Part shown: positions 30,734-38,470 of the stretch, in pieces
Position numbering within the stretch: the stretch's first letter is position 1
How the letters are laid out: each line of letters starts with the position of its first letter
NCBI RefSeq assembly: GCF_016595495.1
Contig: NZ_JAENIM010000009.1
Location: forward strand, 124,001-188,000
Source of the DNA: Persicirhabdus sediminis
Lineage (GTDB): Bacteria; Verrucomicrobiota; Verrucomicrobiia; Verrucomicrobiales; Akkermansiaceae
Direction: 5' to 3'
DNA length: 64,000 nucleotides
Translations under genes and position numbers: made by a program
The notes under the pieces: generated by a model
Databases searched by the model: none
What the model was told of the DNA's origin: nothing
The model's input: only the letters and a program-made list of their open reading frames with translations

Positions 30734-33604
30734 TTACAAATCTTTCAGCCAAGGACCGGTAATGGATTGGGGCTCATTTACGATGACATTTGGCGCCCCT
30801 TGAGCGACGACATTTCCGCCATGCACGCCCCCGCCAGGGCCCATATCGATGATCCAGTCGGCGGCCTTGAGCACGTCGCATTGGTGCTCGATAATGAGCA
30901 TGGAATGCCCGGCATCAACGATGCGGTTGAGCACAGCTAACAACACCTCCACATCTTGGTAATGCAGACCTCGAGTGGGCTCATCCAGCAAGTAGAGCGT
31001 GTGGCCATTGGGTGGTTTGGCCAGCTCGAGGGCGAGTTTGATGCGCTGCGCCTCACCGCCAGACAGCGTATTGGCTGCCTGTCCGAGTTTCAAGTAGCCG
31101 AGACCGACGTCGCAGAGTGCCTGCAGGATGGCATTTAGCTTGGGCACATTTTGGAAAAACTCTTGGGCGAACTGGCAGCTCATATCGAGCACATCGGCCA
31201 TATTTCTACCTTTAAAGGTTACCTCTAAAGTCTCGCGGTTGTAGCGTTTCCCTTGGCAGGCGTCGCAGGTGACAAAAACATCACTGAGGAAATGCATGTC
31301 GATGCGGATAGCACCGTCGCCCGCGCACTTTTCACAGCGGCCACCTTTGTTATTAAAACTGAACCTACCAGCTAGATAACCACGTTGTTTGGATAATGGC
31401 AGCTGGGCAAACAAGCTGCGCACCAAATCCAGCGCGCCAGTGTAAGTTGCCGCATTTGACCGTGGACTTTTGCCCAGTGGTTTTTGATTTACCACCACTA
31501 GTTTGTCGATCTGCTCGGCACCTTCGATGGCATCGTGAGCGCCCGGCTGAGCGGTCGCGCGGTGCAGCTGGCGCGCCAGAGCACGGCGCAGAATGCCGTC
31601 GATCAAGGTGGATTTTCCAGAGCCACTCGGGCCCGCCACACACACCATCAGGCCGAGAGGAATGGCCACGTCGATACCTTGCAAGTTGTGCTCACGAGCA
31701 TTTTTGATGACCAGCTGGCGACCATCTGGCTGGCGTCGCGGTGGTTCTAGCTGGCGACCACCGTGGGCAAACCACTTACCGGTTGGCGAATCCATTTTGG
31801 CAATCTCAGCGGGTTTCCCTTGGGCGAGGATTTCGCCGCCAAAACGTCCCGCCGCAGGCCCCATATCAATCACCCAGTCGGCAGCTTTGATGGTGGCCTC
31901 GTCGTGCTCAACTACCACTACCGAGTTGCCCAAATCACGCAACCTGAGCATCGCTTGAATGAGCCGCTCGTTGTCCGCCGCATGCAGGCCAATGCTCGGT
32001 TCGTCGAGCACGTAAATCACCCCAGACAGGCCTGCTCCCAGCTGGCTGGCTAGCCGGATCCGCTGGCTCTCGCCGCCAGATAAGGTATGGCTAGCGCGGT
32101 CTAAACTCAGGTAGGAAAGGCCCACGGCATCGAGAAAACTAATGCGCTGACGGGCTTCGCCCAGCACCCCGGCGAGCGCTTCGTTAGCCGCGCCTTGCAG
32201 CTGGAAATCATCCAGCCACTGACGCGCCTGCTCGACTGGCAGCGCACACAGTTCATCGATGCTCAAGCCCTCATCAGCGTCGCACATGAGCTTCACAGCG
32301 AGAATTTCTGGTTTCAGCCGGCGACCACCGCAGGCCGAGCACGACCGCTTGGTCATGAAGCGCGCCACGCTTTTCTTCACGCTATCGCTTTTACTTTCGC
32401 GGTAATGTCTTTCGGCAGCCACACAGAGCCCTTCGTAGGGTTTGAGCATGGGCACCTGCACACCATCTTTCTCCCAGTGCATGGGAACTTTTTCCTCACC
32501 CGTGCCGTAAAATAGCTGGCTCATGAATGACTTCGGCAGCTGGCTGACCGGCACGTCCATGGCCACACCATTAAACATCGCCAAGGCCTCAATCTGACGA
32601 CCATTCCAGCTAGGCTTTTTGGCTGAGTTGGGCCAAATTTTCACCGCCCCATCAGCTAGGCTCACGCTGGTATCTGGGATGACTAATGCGGGGTCGCAGA
32701 ACTGCTCGATGCCCAGACCGTGACAGCACGGGCAAGCGGCAAGGTGTGAGTTAAATGAAAAATGTTTGGGGGAAATCTCGCCAATTTCAAACCCCGTCGT
32801 CGGGTTGCGATAGCTGGTTTGGAATGCCAGCTCGCTCCAGTCGTCGTCATCTGGCTGCATCACCAGCGCGCGCACCTCGGTGCCACATAGGCGCATGGCG
32901 AGCTCAACGGAATCCGCCAGCCGGCTTTCTATCCCATCGCGTATCACCACGCGGTCGGCGACAATTTCCAGCTGATCGAGTTGCTCAGGCCATTGCTCCA
33001 CGGCTTCATCGAGCTCTTGCAGCTGGCCATTGACACGGATGCGCACAAAGCCTTGGCGCTGCAGATTCATCACCATGGCGGTGAGATCTTCCGCTTCACT
33101 CAGCGGAATGGGCGCCAGCAAAATGACTTTGCTGCGCTCTGGTTTGCCAGCTAGCGAGTTGATGATATCTGCTGAGCTCATGCGCTGCAGCCGCTCGCCA
33201 GTAGCTGGATCGTGCGGCACGCCTGCGGCGGCGTAGAGGATGCGCAGGTAGTCGTAAATTTCCGTCGATGTCGCCACCGTCGACCGCGGGTTGCTCGCCG
33301 AGGTTTTCTGCTCGATAGAAATCGCTGGGCTCAGGCCTTCGATCGAGTCGACTTGTGGTTTCTCCAGCTGCTCGAGAAACTGGCGTGCGTAGGCGCTCAG
33401 GCTTTCCACATAGCGCCTTTGCCCTTCAGCGTACAAGGTATGAAATGCCAGCGACGATTTGCCACAGCCGCTGGGTCCGGTGATCACAACCAGCTGGGAT
33501 TTTGGCAAGTCGACGTCTAGGTTTTTCAAATTGTGCTGACGCGCACCACGAATTTTAATCACATCCACAGGCCAGTTATTGTGCAGAATCCCCCGCTTGT
33601 CCAC
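30734..33604 (-). CDS. uvrA: UvrA excinuclease ATPase subunit
   Basis: This 956-aa DNA repair ATPase has two ABC modules: Walker A GPSGCGKSS at residues 43-51 and GPSGSGKST near 645, signatures SGGESQRIRLASQLG and SGGEAQRIKLALELAK, and Walker B YVLDEPSIGLH and YLLDEPTRGLHYQD. The second zinc module CEKCAGDG...CDACQGKR is complete. In the first, only the second C-x-x-C (CPCC) is present, because the segment before FSFN reads AFQTSYRNPTTGF rather than carrying a C-x-x-C. It acts with UvrB and UvrC on bulky lesions. A single gene. Confidence 0.95.
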   Translation of the reverse strand: MDKRGILHNNWPVDVIKIRGARQHNLKNLDVDLPKSQLVVITGPSGCGKSSLAFHTLYAEGQRRYVESLSAYARQFLEQLEKPQVDSIEGLSPAISIEQKTSASNPRSTVATSTEIYDYLRILYAAAGVPHDPATGERLQRMSSADIINSLAGKPERSKVILLAPIPLSEAEDLTAMVMNLQRQGFVRIRVNGQLQELDEAVEQWPEQLDQLEIVADRVVIRDGIESRLADSVELAMRLCGTEVRALVMQPDDDDWSELAFQTSYRNPTTGFEIGEISPKHFSFNSHLAACPCCHGLGIEQFCDPALVIPDTSVSLADGAVKIWPNSAKKPSWNGRQIEALAMFNGVAMDVPVSQLPKSFMSQLFYGTGEEKVPMHWEKDGVQVPMLKPYEGLCVAAERHYRESKSDSVKKSVARFMTKRSCSACGGRRLKPEILAVKLMCDADEGLSIDELCALPVEQARQWLDDFQLQGAANEALAGVLGEARQRISFLDAVGLSYLSLDRASHTLSGGESQRIRLASQLGAGLSGVIYVLDEPSIGLHAADNERLIQAMLRLRDLGNSVVVVEHDEATIKAADWVIDMGPAAGRFGGEILAQGKPAEIAKMDSPTGKWFAHGGRQLEPPRRQPDGRQLVIKNAREHNLQGIDVAIPLGLMVCVAGPSGSGKSTLIDGILRRALARQLHRATAQPGAHDAIEGAEQIDKLVVVNQKPLGKSPRSNAATYTGALDLVRSLFAQLPLSKQRGYLAGRFSFNNKGGRCEKCAGDGAIRIDMHFLSDVFVTCDACQGKRYNRETLEVTFKGRNMADVLDMSCQFAQEFFQNVPKLNAILQALCDVGLGYLKLGQAANTLSGGEAQRIKLALELAKPPNGHTLYLLDEPTRGLHYQDVEVLLAVLNRIVDAGHSMLIIEHQCDVLKAADWIIDMGPGGGVHGGNVVAQGAPNVIVNEPQSITGPWLKDL

Positions 33605-33787
33605 TCTGGGCTAACTAATTTCCCGCCACTACGGTGATAGATAAATGCGGTCTTTGCTAGTATTTTTAGGTTGTCGCTGAGGCAAATTCTAGCTCATGTT
33701 GATGAATCCCAAAGAATCATGGTTTAAGCTTATGTTTATTTTGCTCACTGTTTAAATTATAGAGTTCCTCCTATCCCAGCCACATCC

Positions 33788-34291
33788 ATGCCCACTACGC
33801 TCGAAGCACAGTTTCAGACTCACAAGATCCCGCTGTATGCGTTTATCCGCAAATCGGGCATTTCCCCTAGTGAGGCCGACGACATCGTGCAGGATACCTT
33901 CCTCCATATCGTGCAACATCAAGACGAGCTCGCGCAGATTGAAAATTTTCGCGCCTGGATGTTCAAAATCGCGCGCTTCAAGATACTGTCGTACTTCCGC
34001 GACCACCAGCGCTCCAAGGTCAGCCACCTGAGTGATGAGAACCTGCAGATGGTGCTCGATGAAGCGGAGTTTCAGAACGACCAGCAAATCTCCGACCGCG
34101 TCGACCAGCTGAAAAATTGCCTCAAAAAACTACCACACAAATCAAAAGTCATTCTCGACCAACATTACTATAAAGGATTTGCGCTGCATGAAATCGCCGC
34201 CAAAGCCGGTAAAAGCAATGGTGCCATCTACAATGCCGTGAGCCGGATTCGCCAGATGTTAAAACAATGTCTCGAATCAAATCTTTTTTGA
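33788..34291 (+). CDS. ECF-type sigma factor of the Rhodopirellula/Verrucomicrobium type
   Basis: This 167-aa protein has region 2 (SGISPSEADDIVQDTFLHIVQHQDELAQIENFRAWMFKIARFKIL, about residues 23-67) and region 4 (about 105-160: LKNCLKKLPHKSKVILDQHYYKGFALHEIAAKAGKSNGAIYNAVSRIRQML). Its short, compact form and its FecR partner 51 bp downstream are typical of the sigma factors expanded in Planctomycetota and Verrucomicrobiota. It probably controls envelope genes under the FecR protein's sensing. Confidence 0.92.
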   Translation: MPTTLEAQFQTHKIPLYAFIRKSGISPSEADDIVQDTFLHIVQHQDELAQIENFRAWMFKIARFKILSYFRDHQRSKVSHLSDENLQMVLDEAEFQNDQQISDRVDQLKNCLKKLPHKSKVILDQHYYKGFALHEIAAKAGKSNGAIYNAVSRIRQMLKQCLESNLF

Positions 34292-34342
34292 TAACTTTTA
34301 CCAAAGAAGTGGAACTACCCAGTATCCCCACCTCTCATCACC

Positions 34343-35785
34343 ATGAGCCATCAACAGAATCAACAGCTCACAGCAGAGTCCAAGCAGTTGCTTGACCTCG
34401 CCATTCTCGGATCTCTAGACGAAGAATACGAAGAGCAATTTAACCAGCTGATTAAAAATCCACATGCCCGTGCCTACTACCACGAGCAGATGGAAATGCA
34501 GGCGGTGATGGAAAGCCATTACGTGGCTACTCGAGCTAGCACTGCGGAAAATGTCACGCTGTTCCAGCACTACAAACCAGCCATCTATTCCGCCGCGGCG
34601 GTTGTGGCCATCGGTCTGGTCAGCCTGTCGGTCTTTAAATTTGTCACCTCAGCTGACGCGCCTGCCGCCCAGCAAAGTCTGGCCAGCTATTCCATTATCA
34701 GCCAGCAATCACCACAGTGGCTCAGCGAGCAGCCAGCGGAAAATGCGCTTGTTGTTGGCCAAAGTTACCAGCTGGAAAAAGGCTCCGTGGTTGTCAAATC
34801 ACCTGCTGGCGCCACCGTCACTATTTACCAAGATACCAGCTTCACGCTGAACACAGAAAATAGCCTGTCGCTCGAGCAAGGGAAAGTTTTTGCCCACACC
34901 AATGGTGCTAAGTTTGCCATCAAAACTGGCCAGCTAGATATTCAAAATATGGGCACCAGCTACGGCGTGCACTGCGCAGACGGACTCGTCAACATCGCTG
35001 TGGCCAGCGGACAAGTCAGCGCGTCTCCAGCTGGAGCTACTGGCAACCAGCAAATCATCAAAGCCAACGAGAGCCTAAACTATCACATTGACGACGGCTC
35101 ATTTGAAAATGTCATTTTCGACGAAAATGCCTACCCAGCCATCACTCCGGCAAAAGCGCTGGCGGTGAATTTCGACAATACTCGGCTGTCCAAAGGAATG
35201 CAGGGAGCTGAGCTCTACGGCGCTAGCTGGGTAGATACTTACAGCAAAAGTGGCACCATCATGCTGGACCCCAGCCCAGTGCGCTTTTCCTGGTTATCGT
35301 CGCTGCGCTACGTGCAAACAGCGGTCGACCTAAATACCGCTGAAGATCAAATGTACGGCACTCACATTCGCGCCAATGACATCATTTACCGCGATATTGA
35401 GGACGAGGAAGCCGCTACCATGTACCACCCAAACGACGGCTACGGAGTGAGCTTCAAGCTGCAAAACATGCAGCCGTGGCTCAAGCGCGTTGGCGCCAGC
35501 TCGTATACGATCACCCTGTACATGAGCAGCTATACCAATACCACTCCATTTGAAGATGTGGATGTTTTTTCATCATGGAATGGTGAAGAATCTCTGCTGC
35601 ACACCATCAGCGCAGCGACTCAACCATTTTCCTCACCTGGGCTCGACAACCCGCGTGGCCAGCACGCTCGCTTCCAGAGTGAGAACCTCACCGAAGACGA
35701 AGTGGTTGTGCGCCTCAAAGCAATTCGCCCAGGCGAAGAGAACTACAACAACCTGTCAGGAGTGATGATTACACCACACTTCTAA
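34343..35785 (+). CDS. FecR-domain transmembrane regulator
   Basis: This 480-aa protein has a cytosolic N-terminus (residues 1-75), a single TM segment around 77-100 (AIYSAAAVVAIGLVSLSVFKFV) and a FecR domain (about 140-250: VVVKSPAGATVTIYQDTSFTLNTENSLSLEQGKVFAHTNGAKFAIKTGQLDIQNMGTSYGVH). The long C-terminal region looks like a beta-sandwich (LamG/jelly-roll style), with DPSPVRFSWLSSLRY. It follows an ECF sigma gene by 51 bp and is its probable membrane-bound regulator. Confidence 0.88.
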   Translation: MSHQQNQQLTAESKQLLDLAILGSLDEEYEEQFNQLIKNPHARAYYHEQMEMQAVMESHYVATRASTAENVTLFQHYKPAIYSAAAVVAIGLVSLSVFKFVTSADAPAAQQSLASYSIISQQSPQWLSEQPAENALVVGQSYQLEKGSVVVKSPAGATVTIYQDTSFTLNTENSLSLEQGKVFAHTNGAKFAIKTGQLDIQNMGTSYGVHCADGLVNIAVASGQVSASPAGATGNQQIIKANESLNYHIDDGSFENVIFDENAYPAITPAKALAVNFDNTRLSKGMQGAELYGASWVDTYSKSGTIMLDPSPVRFSWLSSLRYVQTAVDLNTAEDQMYGTHIRANDIIYRDIEDEEAATMYHPNDGYGVSFKLQNMQPWLKRVGASSYTITLYMSSYTNTTPFEDVDVFSSWNGEESLLHTISAATQPFSSPGLDNPRGQHARFQSENLTEDEVVVRLKAIRPGEENYNNLSGVMITPHF

Positions 35786-35974
35786 ACACCTGTTTCATTT
35801 CTCTTTTGTAGTTTTTGTGAGGATTTAGCCGCCCAGTGGAATACCCTTTATGTCAGCAAGGTGACGGCAGCGTTACCTTGATCTGGCCACCAATAATGAT
35901 CACGCTAGGCTGTGAAACATTGGCGGAGAAGTAAGCTGCTTAAACGCACATATCAGCAACTTACCTCAGCCGCT

Positions 35975-36009
35975 AGCCTGCGCTGACCCGTAGGGAGTCA
36001 GCGCAGGCT
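35975..36009. repeat. perfect 13-bp inverted repeat
   Basis: AGCCTGCGCTGAC (35975-35987) pairs fully with 35997-36009 around a 9-nt loop. There is no T run, so it is unlikely to be an ordinary terminator and resembles a REP-type palindrome. Confidence 0.75.
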
Positions 36010-36173
36010 GGGACCCACCCAAATACCATTCCTACCAAATATCACCACAAGAGCTAAATCGATACTTCAAACCAGCACTACAACTTCACATATCCCTGCT
36101 GGTTTGGATCATTGATTAAACAGCCCTATTCCCATGATTACAAATGGCCACCATGCACAAATTAGGTGGCTAC

Positions 36174-36203
36174 GAAAATGCTCTGCATCGCAGAGCATTT
36201 TCT
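36174..36203. terminator. bidirectional terminator
   Basis: A perfect 13-bp stem (36174-36186 with 36190-36202) with a 3-nt loop and A/T-rich bases at the stem ends. It lies between convergent genes. Confidence 0.75.
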
Positions 36204-36264
36204 GTGTCTAGCTGGCTGAGCGGCAAAGAAGACATGCCGCCAAATGTATTAAAACTCTGCCCAG

Positions 36265-36432
36265 CTAGCTGGAAACTCCTAGCTGGAAACTCCTAGCTGG
36301 AAACTCCTAGCTGGAAACTCCTAGCTGGAAAACCCTAGCTGGAAAACCCTAGCTGGAAACTCCTAGCTGGAAACTCCTAGCTGGAAACTCCTAGCTGGAA
36401 AACCCTAGCTGGAAAACCCTAGCTGGAAATGG
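36265..36432. repeat. 14-bp CTAGCTGG tandem array, twelve units
   Basis: Twelve head-to-tail units begin at 36265 and end at 36432. Each starts CTAGCTGG and ends AAACTC (type A) or AAAACC (type B), in the order AAAABBAAABB plus a terminal variant ending AAATGG. The pattern shows a duplicated A-A-A-B-B block. The array ends 4 nt before the stop codon of the M23 gene (TAA, 36437-36439 on the minus strand). Confidence 0.95.
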
Positions 36433-36436
36433 CTAG

Positions 36437-37078
36437 TTACAGCCCTTTGAATACGCCGTAGTCGCGGTAGGTGCCGATAGGCATCGGGTATTTGCGCCAT
36501 TCTCTGGGCAGCACACGGTGCTCGTAGATAAACTGCGTTGGATCAGCCCAGTTGGCAATGGTTGCAGGCACCGAGCTGCGATGCATGCCAATCGTCAAGT
36601 TGTGGCGCATTTCAAAATGCAGATGAGCTGAGTACATGCCACGGTTATTGCCGATGGTACCAATTTTCTCACCGCGTTTGACGACTTGGCCATTTTTCAC
36701 GGACATGTCACGCAGGTGACCGTAAAGGGCATCGATAAATTTCACCTCGCCGCTGTCTTTATCGCGATAGCCATAGCGGATGATGGCTACTTTCCCCCAA
36801 CCACGGCGCAAGTCGTGAGCAAAGGTCACCACACCATCGGCGATGGAATAAACGGGATCTCCGAGGTCGCTATCACCGCCACCGCGGCCGTTCCAGTCTT
36901 CGCCAAAATGGCTAGGCGCACGCAACCTCAACCCTCGCGCTTTGTAATAGCCAGTCGCATCCGGTTTCCCTACGGGAAAATCAAAGCCATCCGCTAAGCG
37001 CACTTTGATTTCTTCGGCTGAAACAAGCGGGCTAAAAAGCGACAAAAATAGACCAACGAGGAGGATCAGAGGTTTCAC
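36437..37078 (-). CDS. M23 peptidase
   Basis: This 213-aa protein has a signal peptide (residues 1-22) and a LytM/M23 metallopeptidase domain: HFGEDWNGRGGGDSD with the H-x(3)-D zinc site near residues 58-62, and HLHFEM near 153 with the H-x-H pair. The intervening strands GDPVYSIADGVVTFA and GQVVKRGEKIGTIGNN are typical. It probably hydrolyses peptidoglycan cross-links in the envelope. Its stop codon abuts a large tandem repeat array. uppP follows upstream on the same strand, so cell-wall genes are grouped here. Confidence 0.9.
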   Translation of the reverse strand: MKPLILLVGLFLSLFSPLVSAEEIKVRLADGFDFPVGKPDATGYYKARGLRLRAPSHFGEDWNGRGGGDSDLGDPVYSIADGVVTFAHDLRRGWGKVAIIRYGYRDKDSGEVKFIDALYGHLRDMSVKNGQVVKRGEKIGTIGNNRGMYSAHLHFEMRHNLTIGMHRSSVPATIANWADPTQFIYEHRVLPREWRKYPMPIGTYRDYGVFKGL

Positions 37079-37099
37079 GTGCAGGGGTTTAACGCATTT

Positions 37100-37957
37100 T
37101 TACGCGTTCATCGAGAAATAAATGATGCCAGAAATGCCAGCTGCGTAACAATAATATGAGAAATACTCGAGACGCCCGCGCTTCACTGCTTGCAGCACAA
37201 CGTAGATGGCAAATAAGCCCACGACAGCTGATGTCACCGCGCCAGCCATGTAGGCAGGATTCACGCATGACAGGCACGCTTCGATGAAGGCATCTTTAGT
37301 TTCCATGCCCTCAGCTGCATATTCTTTGGTACGATCTTTCAGCGCCATCACCAAACCACCAGCAATCGCCGGAATGGACATCAGGAAGGAAAACTCAGCT
37401 GCGCGCTCAGGTTTCACACCAGAAACCAAACCCGCTGCGATGGTAGAACCAGAGCGTGAGATACCAGGCAGGATCGCACACGCTTGGCCGATGCCCATGA
37501 TCAGCGAAGATCCAAGACCTTCTTTGCGCTCGCGACCTTTCAGCACACGTGGGGCAAATAGCACCGTGCCTGTCACCAGCAGCAAGCTAGAAACCATCAC
37601 TGGGTTGTTGTACGCTGCCTTAAACCAATCGCCAAATAACAAGGCCGCAATCACTGCAGGAACGGTAGCAATGCCCAGCCACATGATGCGCATGCGGTCG
37701 TCGCGCAGGCTCTCGTCGCGGAATGTCAGCAAAGATTGTGTCATGCGCCACAGCTGGGCGCGGAAGTAAATCAATACTGAGACCAGAGTACCAACATGCA
37801 AAATCACCTCAAAAGCAACATCTTCAATGTGCTCACCACCCTGCTCGCGGATGCCTAAAAGAAACTGCGTCAGCACGATATGTCCCGATGAAGAGATCGG
37901 TAAAAATTCTGCTAGTCCCTGAACGATACCGACGATGATTGCTTGCCAAATTTCCAT
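37100..37957 (-). CDS. uppP: undecaprenyl-diphosphatase UppP
   Basis: This 285-aa integral membrane protein starts MEIWQAIIVGIVQGLAEFLPISSSGH and has PGISRSGSTI near residue 160, the two active-site loops of the BacA/UppP family. Eight or so hydrophobic segments follow the usual plan. It recycles undecaprenyl pyrophosphate, the lipid carrier of peptidoglycan and O-antigen building blocks, by removing a phosphate. The ATG at 37957 is used because conserved sequence starts there. Its neighbours are an M23 peptidase and a MauE-type protein. Confidence 0.93.
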   Translation of the reverse strand: MEIWQAIIVGIVQGLAEFLPISSSGHIVLTQFLLGIREQGGEHIEDVAFEVILHVGTLVSVLIYFRAQLWRMTQSLLTFRDESLRDDRMRIMWLGIATVPAVIAALLFGDWFKAAYNNPVMVSSLLLVTGTVLFAPRVLKGRERKEGLGSSLIMGIGQACAILPGISRSGSTIAAGLVSGVKPERAAEFSFLMSIPAIAGGLVMALKDRTKEYAAEGMETKDAFIEACLSCVNPAYMAGAVTSAVVGLFAIYVVLQAVKRGRLEYFSYYCYAAGISGIIYFSMNA

Positions 37958-37990
37958 AAAATCAATCCCTATAACAGGGTGGCGCAAAAA

Positions 37991-38470
37991 CTAGGCAGCA
38001 ATCTCATCTGCAGCAAGAGATTTCCCCTTCAAATTATACAACGCTAGTACCAATAAAATCAGTAATACCAGCACGTTGAGACCAATGTGTAAGGGGTAAT
38101 TTGTCGGTTCGTCGCTAGCGCCAAAACAGCCACAGTTGATGTTCAATCCTCGCGCCCACGCGCTGGCTATCATGCCAATAAATCCAGCAAACATCACCGC
38201 CGTCACCAGCAGCGCGCCAGCGTAAAAACGACGGAAAATCAGACACACGCCAAGCAAAATTTCCAGACTCACGGTGAAATACGCCGCCAGCGCATCCCAC
38301 GGCGGCGCATCAAATGGCGCCAGCCGGTAGTTCATGATCGACTGCGAAAACGCCTTGATATCCAGCAATTTCACCCCAGCAAAATAAATCAAATACACAC
38401 CCAAGCTGACGCGCAGCGCCAAACATAGCCATTGAAATTTGTCCAATTTCTCTTCCATCACCAGTGACAT
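37991..38470 (-). CDS. MauE/DoxX-family membrane protein
   Basis: This 159-aa protein has four hydrophobic segments and, near residue 112, N-C-G-C-F-G, the cysteine-bearing motif typical of MauE/DoxX-type redox membrane proteins. Members are linked to disulfide chemistry. Its start overlaps the mutL stop by one base (TAATG), so it is cotranscribed with mutL. A role in thiol or redox homeostasis at the inner membrane is likely but not proven. Confidence 0.82.
   Translation of the reverse strand: MSLVMEEKLDKFQWLCLALRVSLGVYLIYFAGVKLLDIKAFSQSIMNYRLAPFDAPPWDALAAYFTVSLEILLGVCLIFRRFYAGALLVTAVMFAGFIGMIASAWARGLNINCGCFGASDEPTNYPLHIGLNVLVLLILLVLALYNLKGKSLAADEIAA

Larger units (their letters stand above)
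35786..36436. other. intergenic stretch with hairpins and tandem array
   Basis: No ORF is credible in these 651 bp between the convergent FecR and M23 genes. They hold a perfect 13-bp palindromic stem at 35975-36009, a strong hairpin at 36174-36203 and the 14-bp array at 36265-36432. Confidence 0.6.

Noticed and set aside
36265-36432. CRISPR array
   Set aside because: The repeats are head-to-tail with no unique spacers between them, and no cas gene is near.
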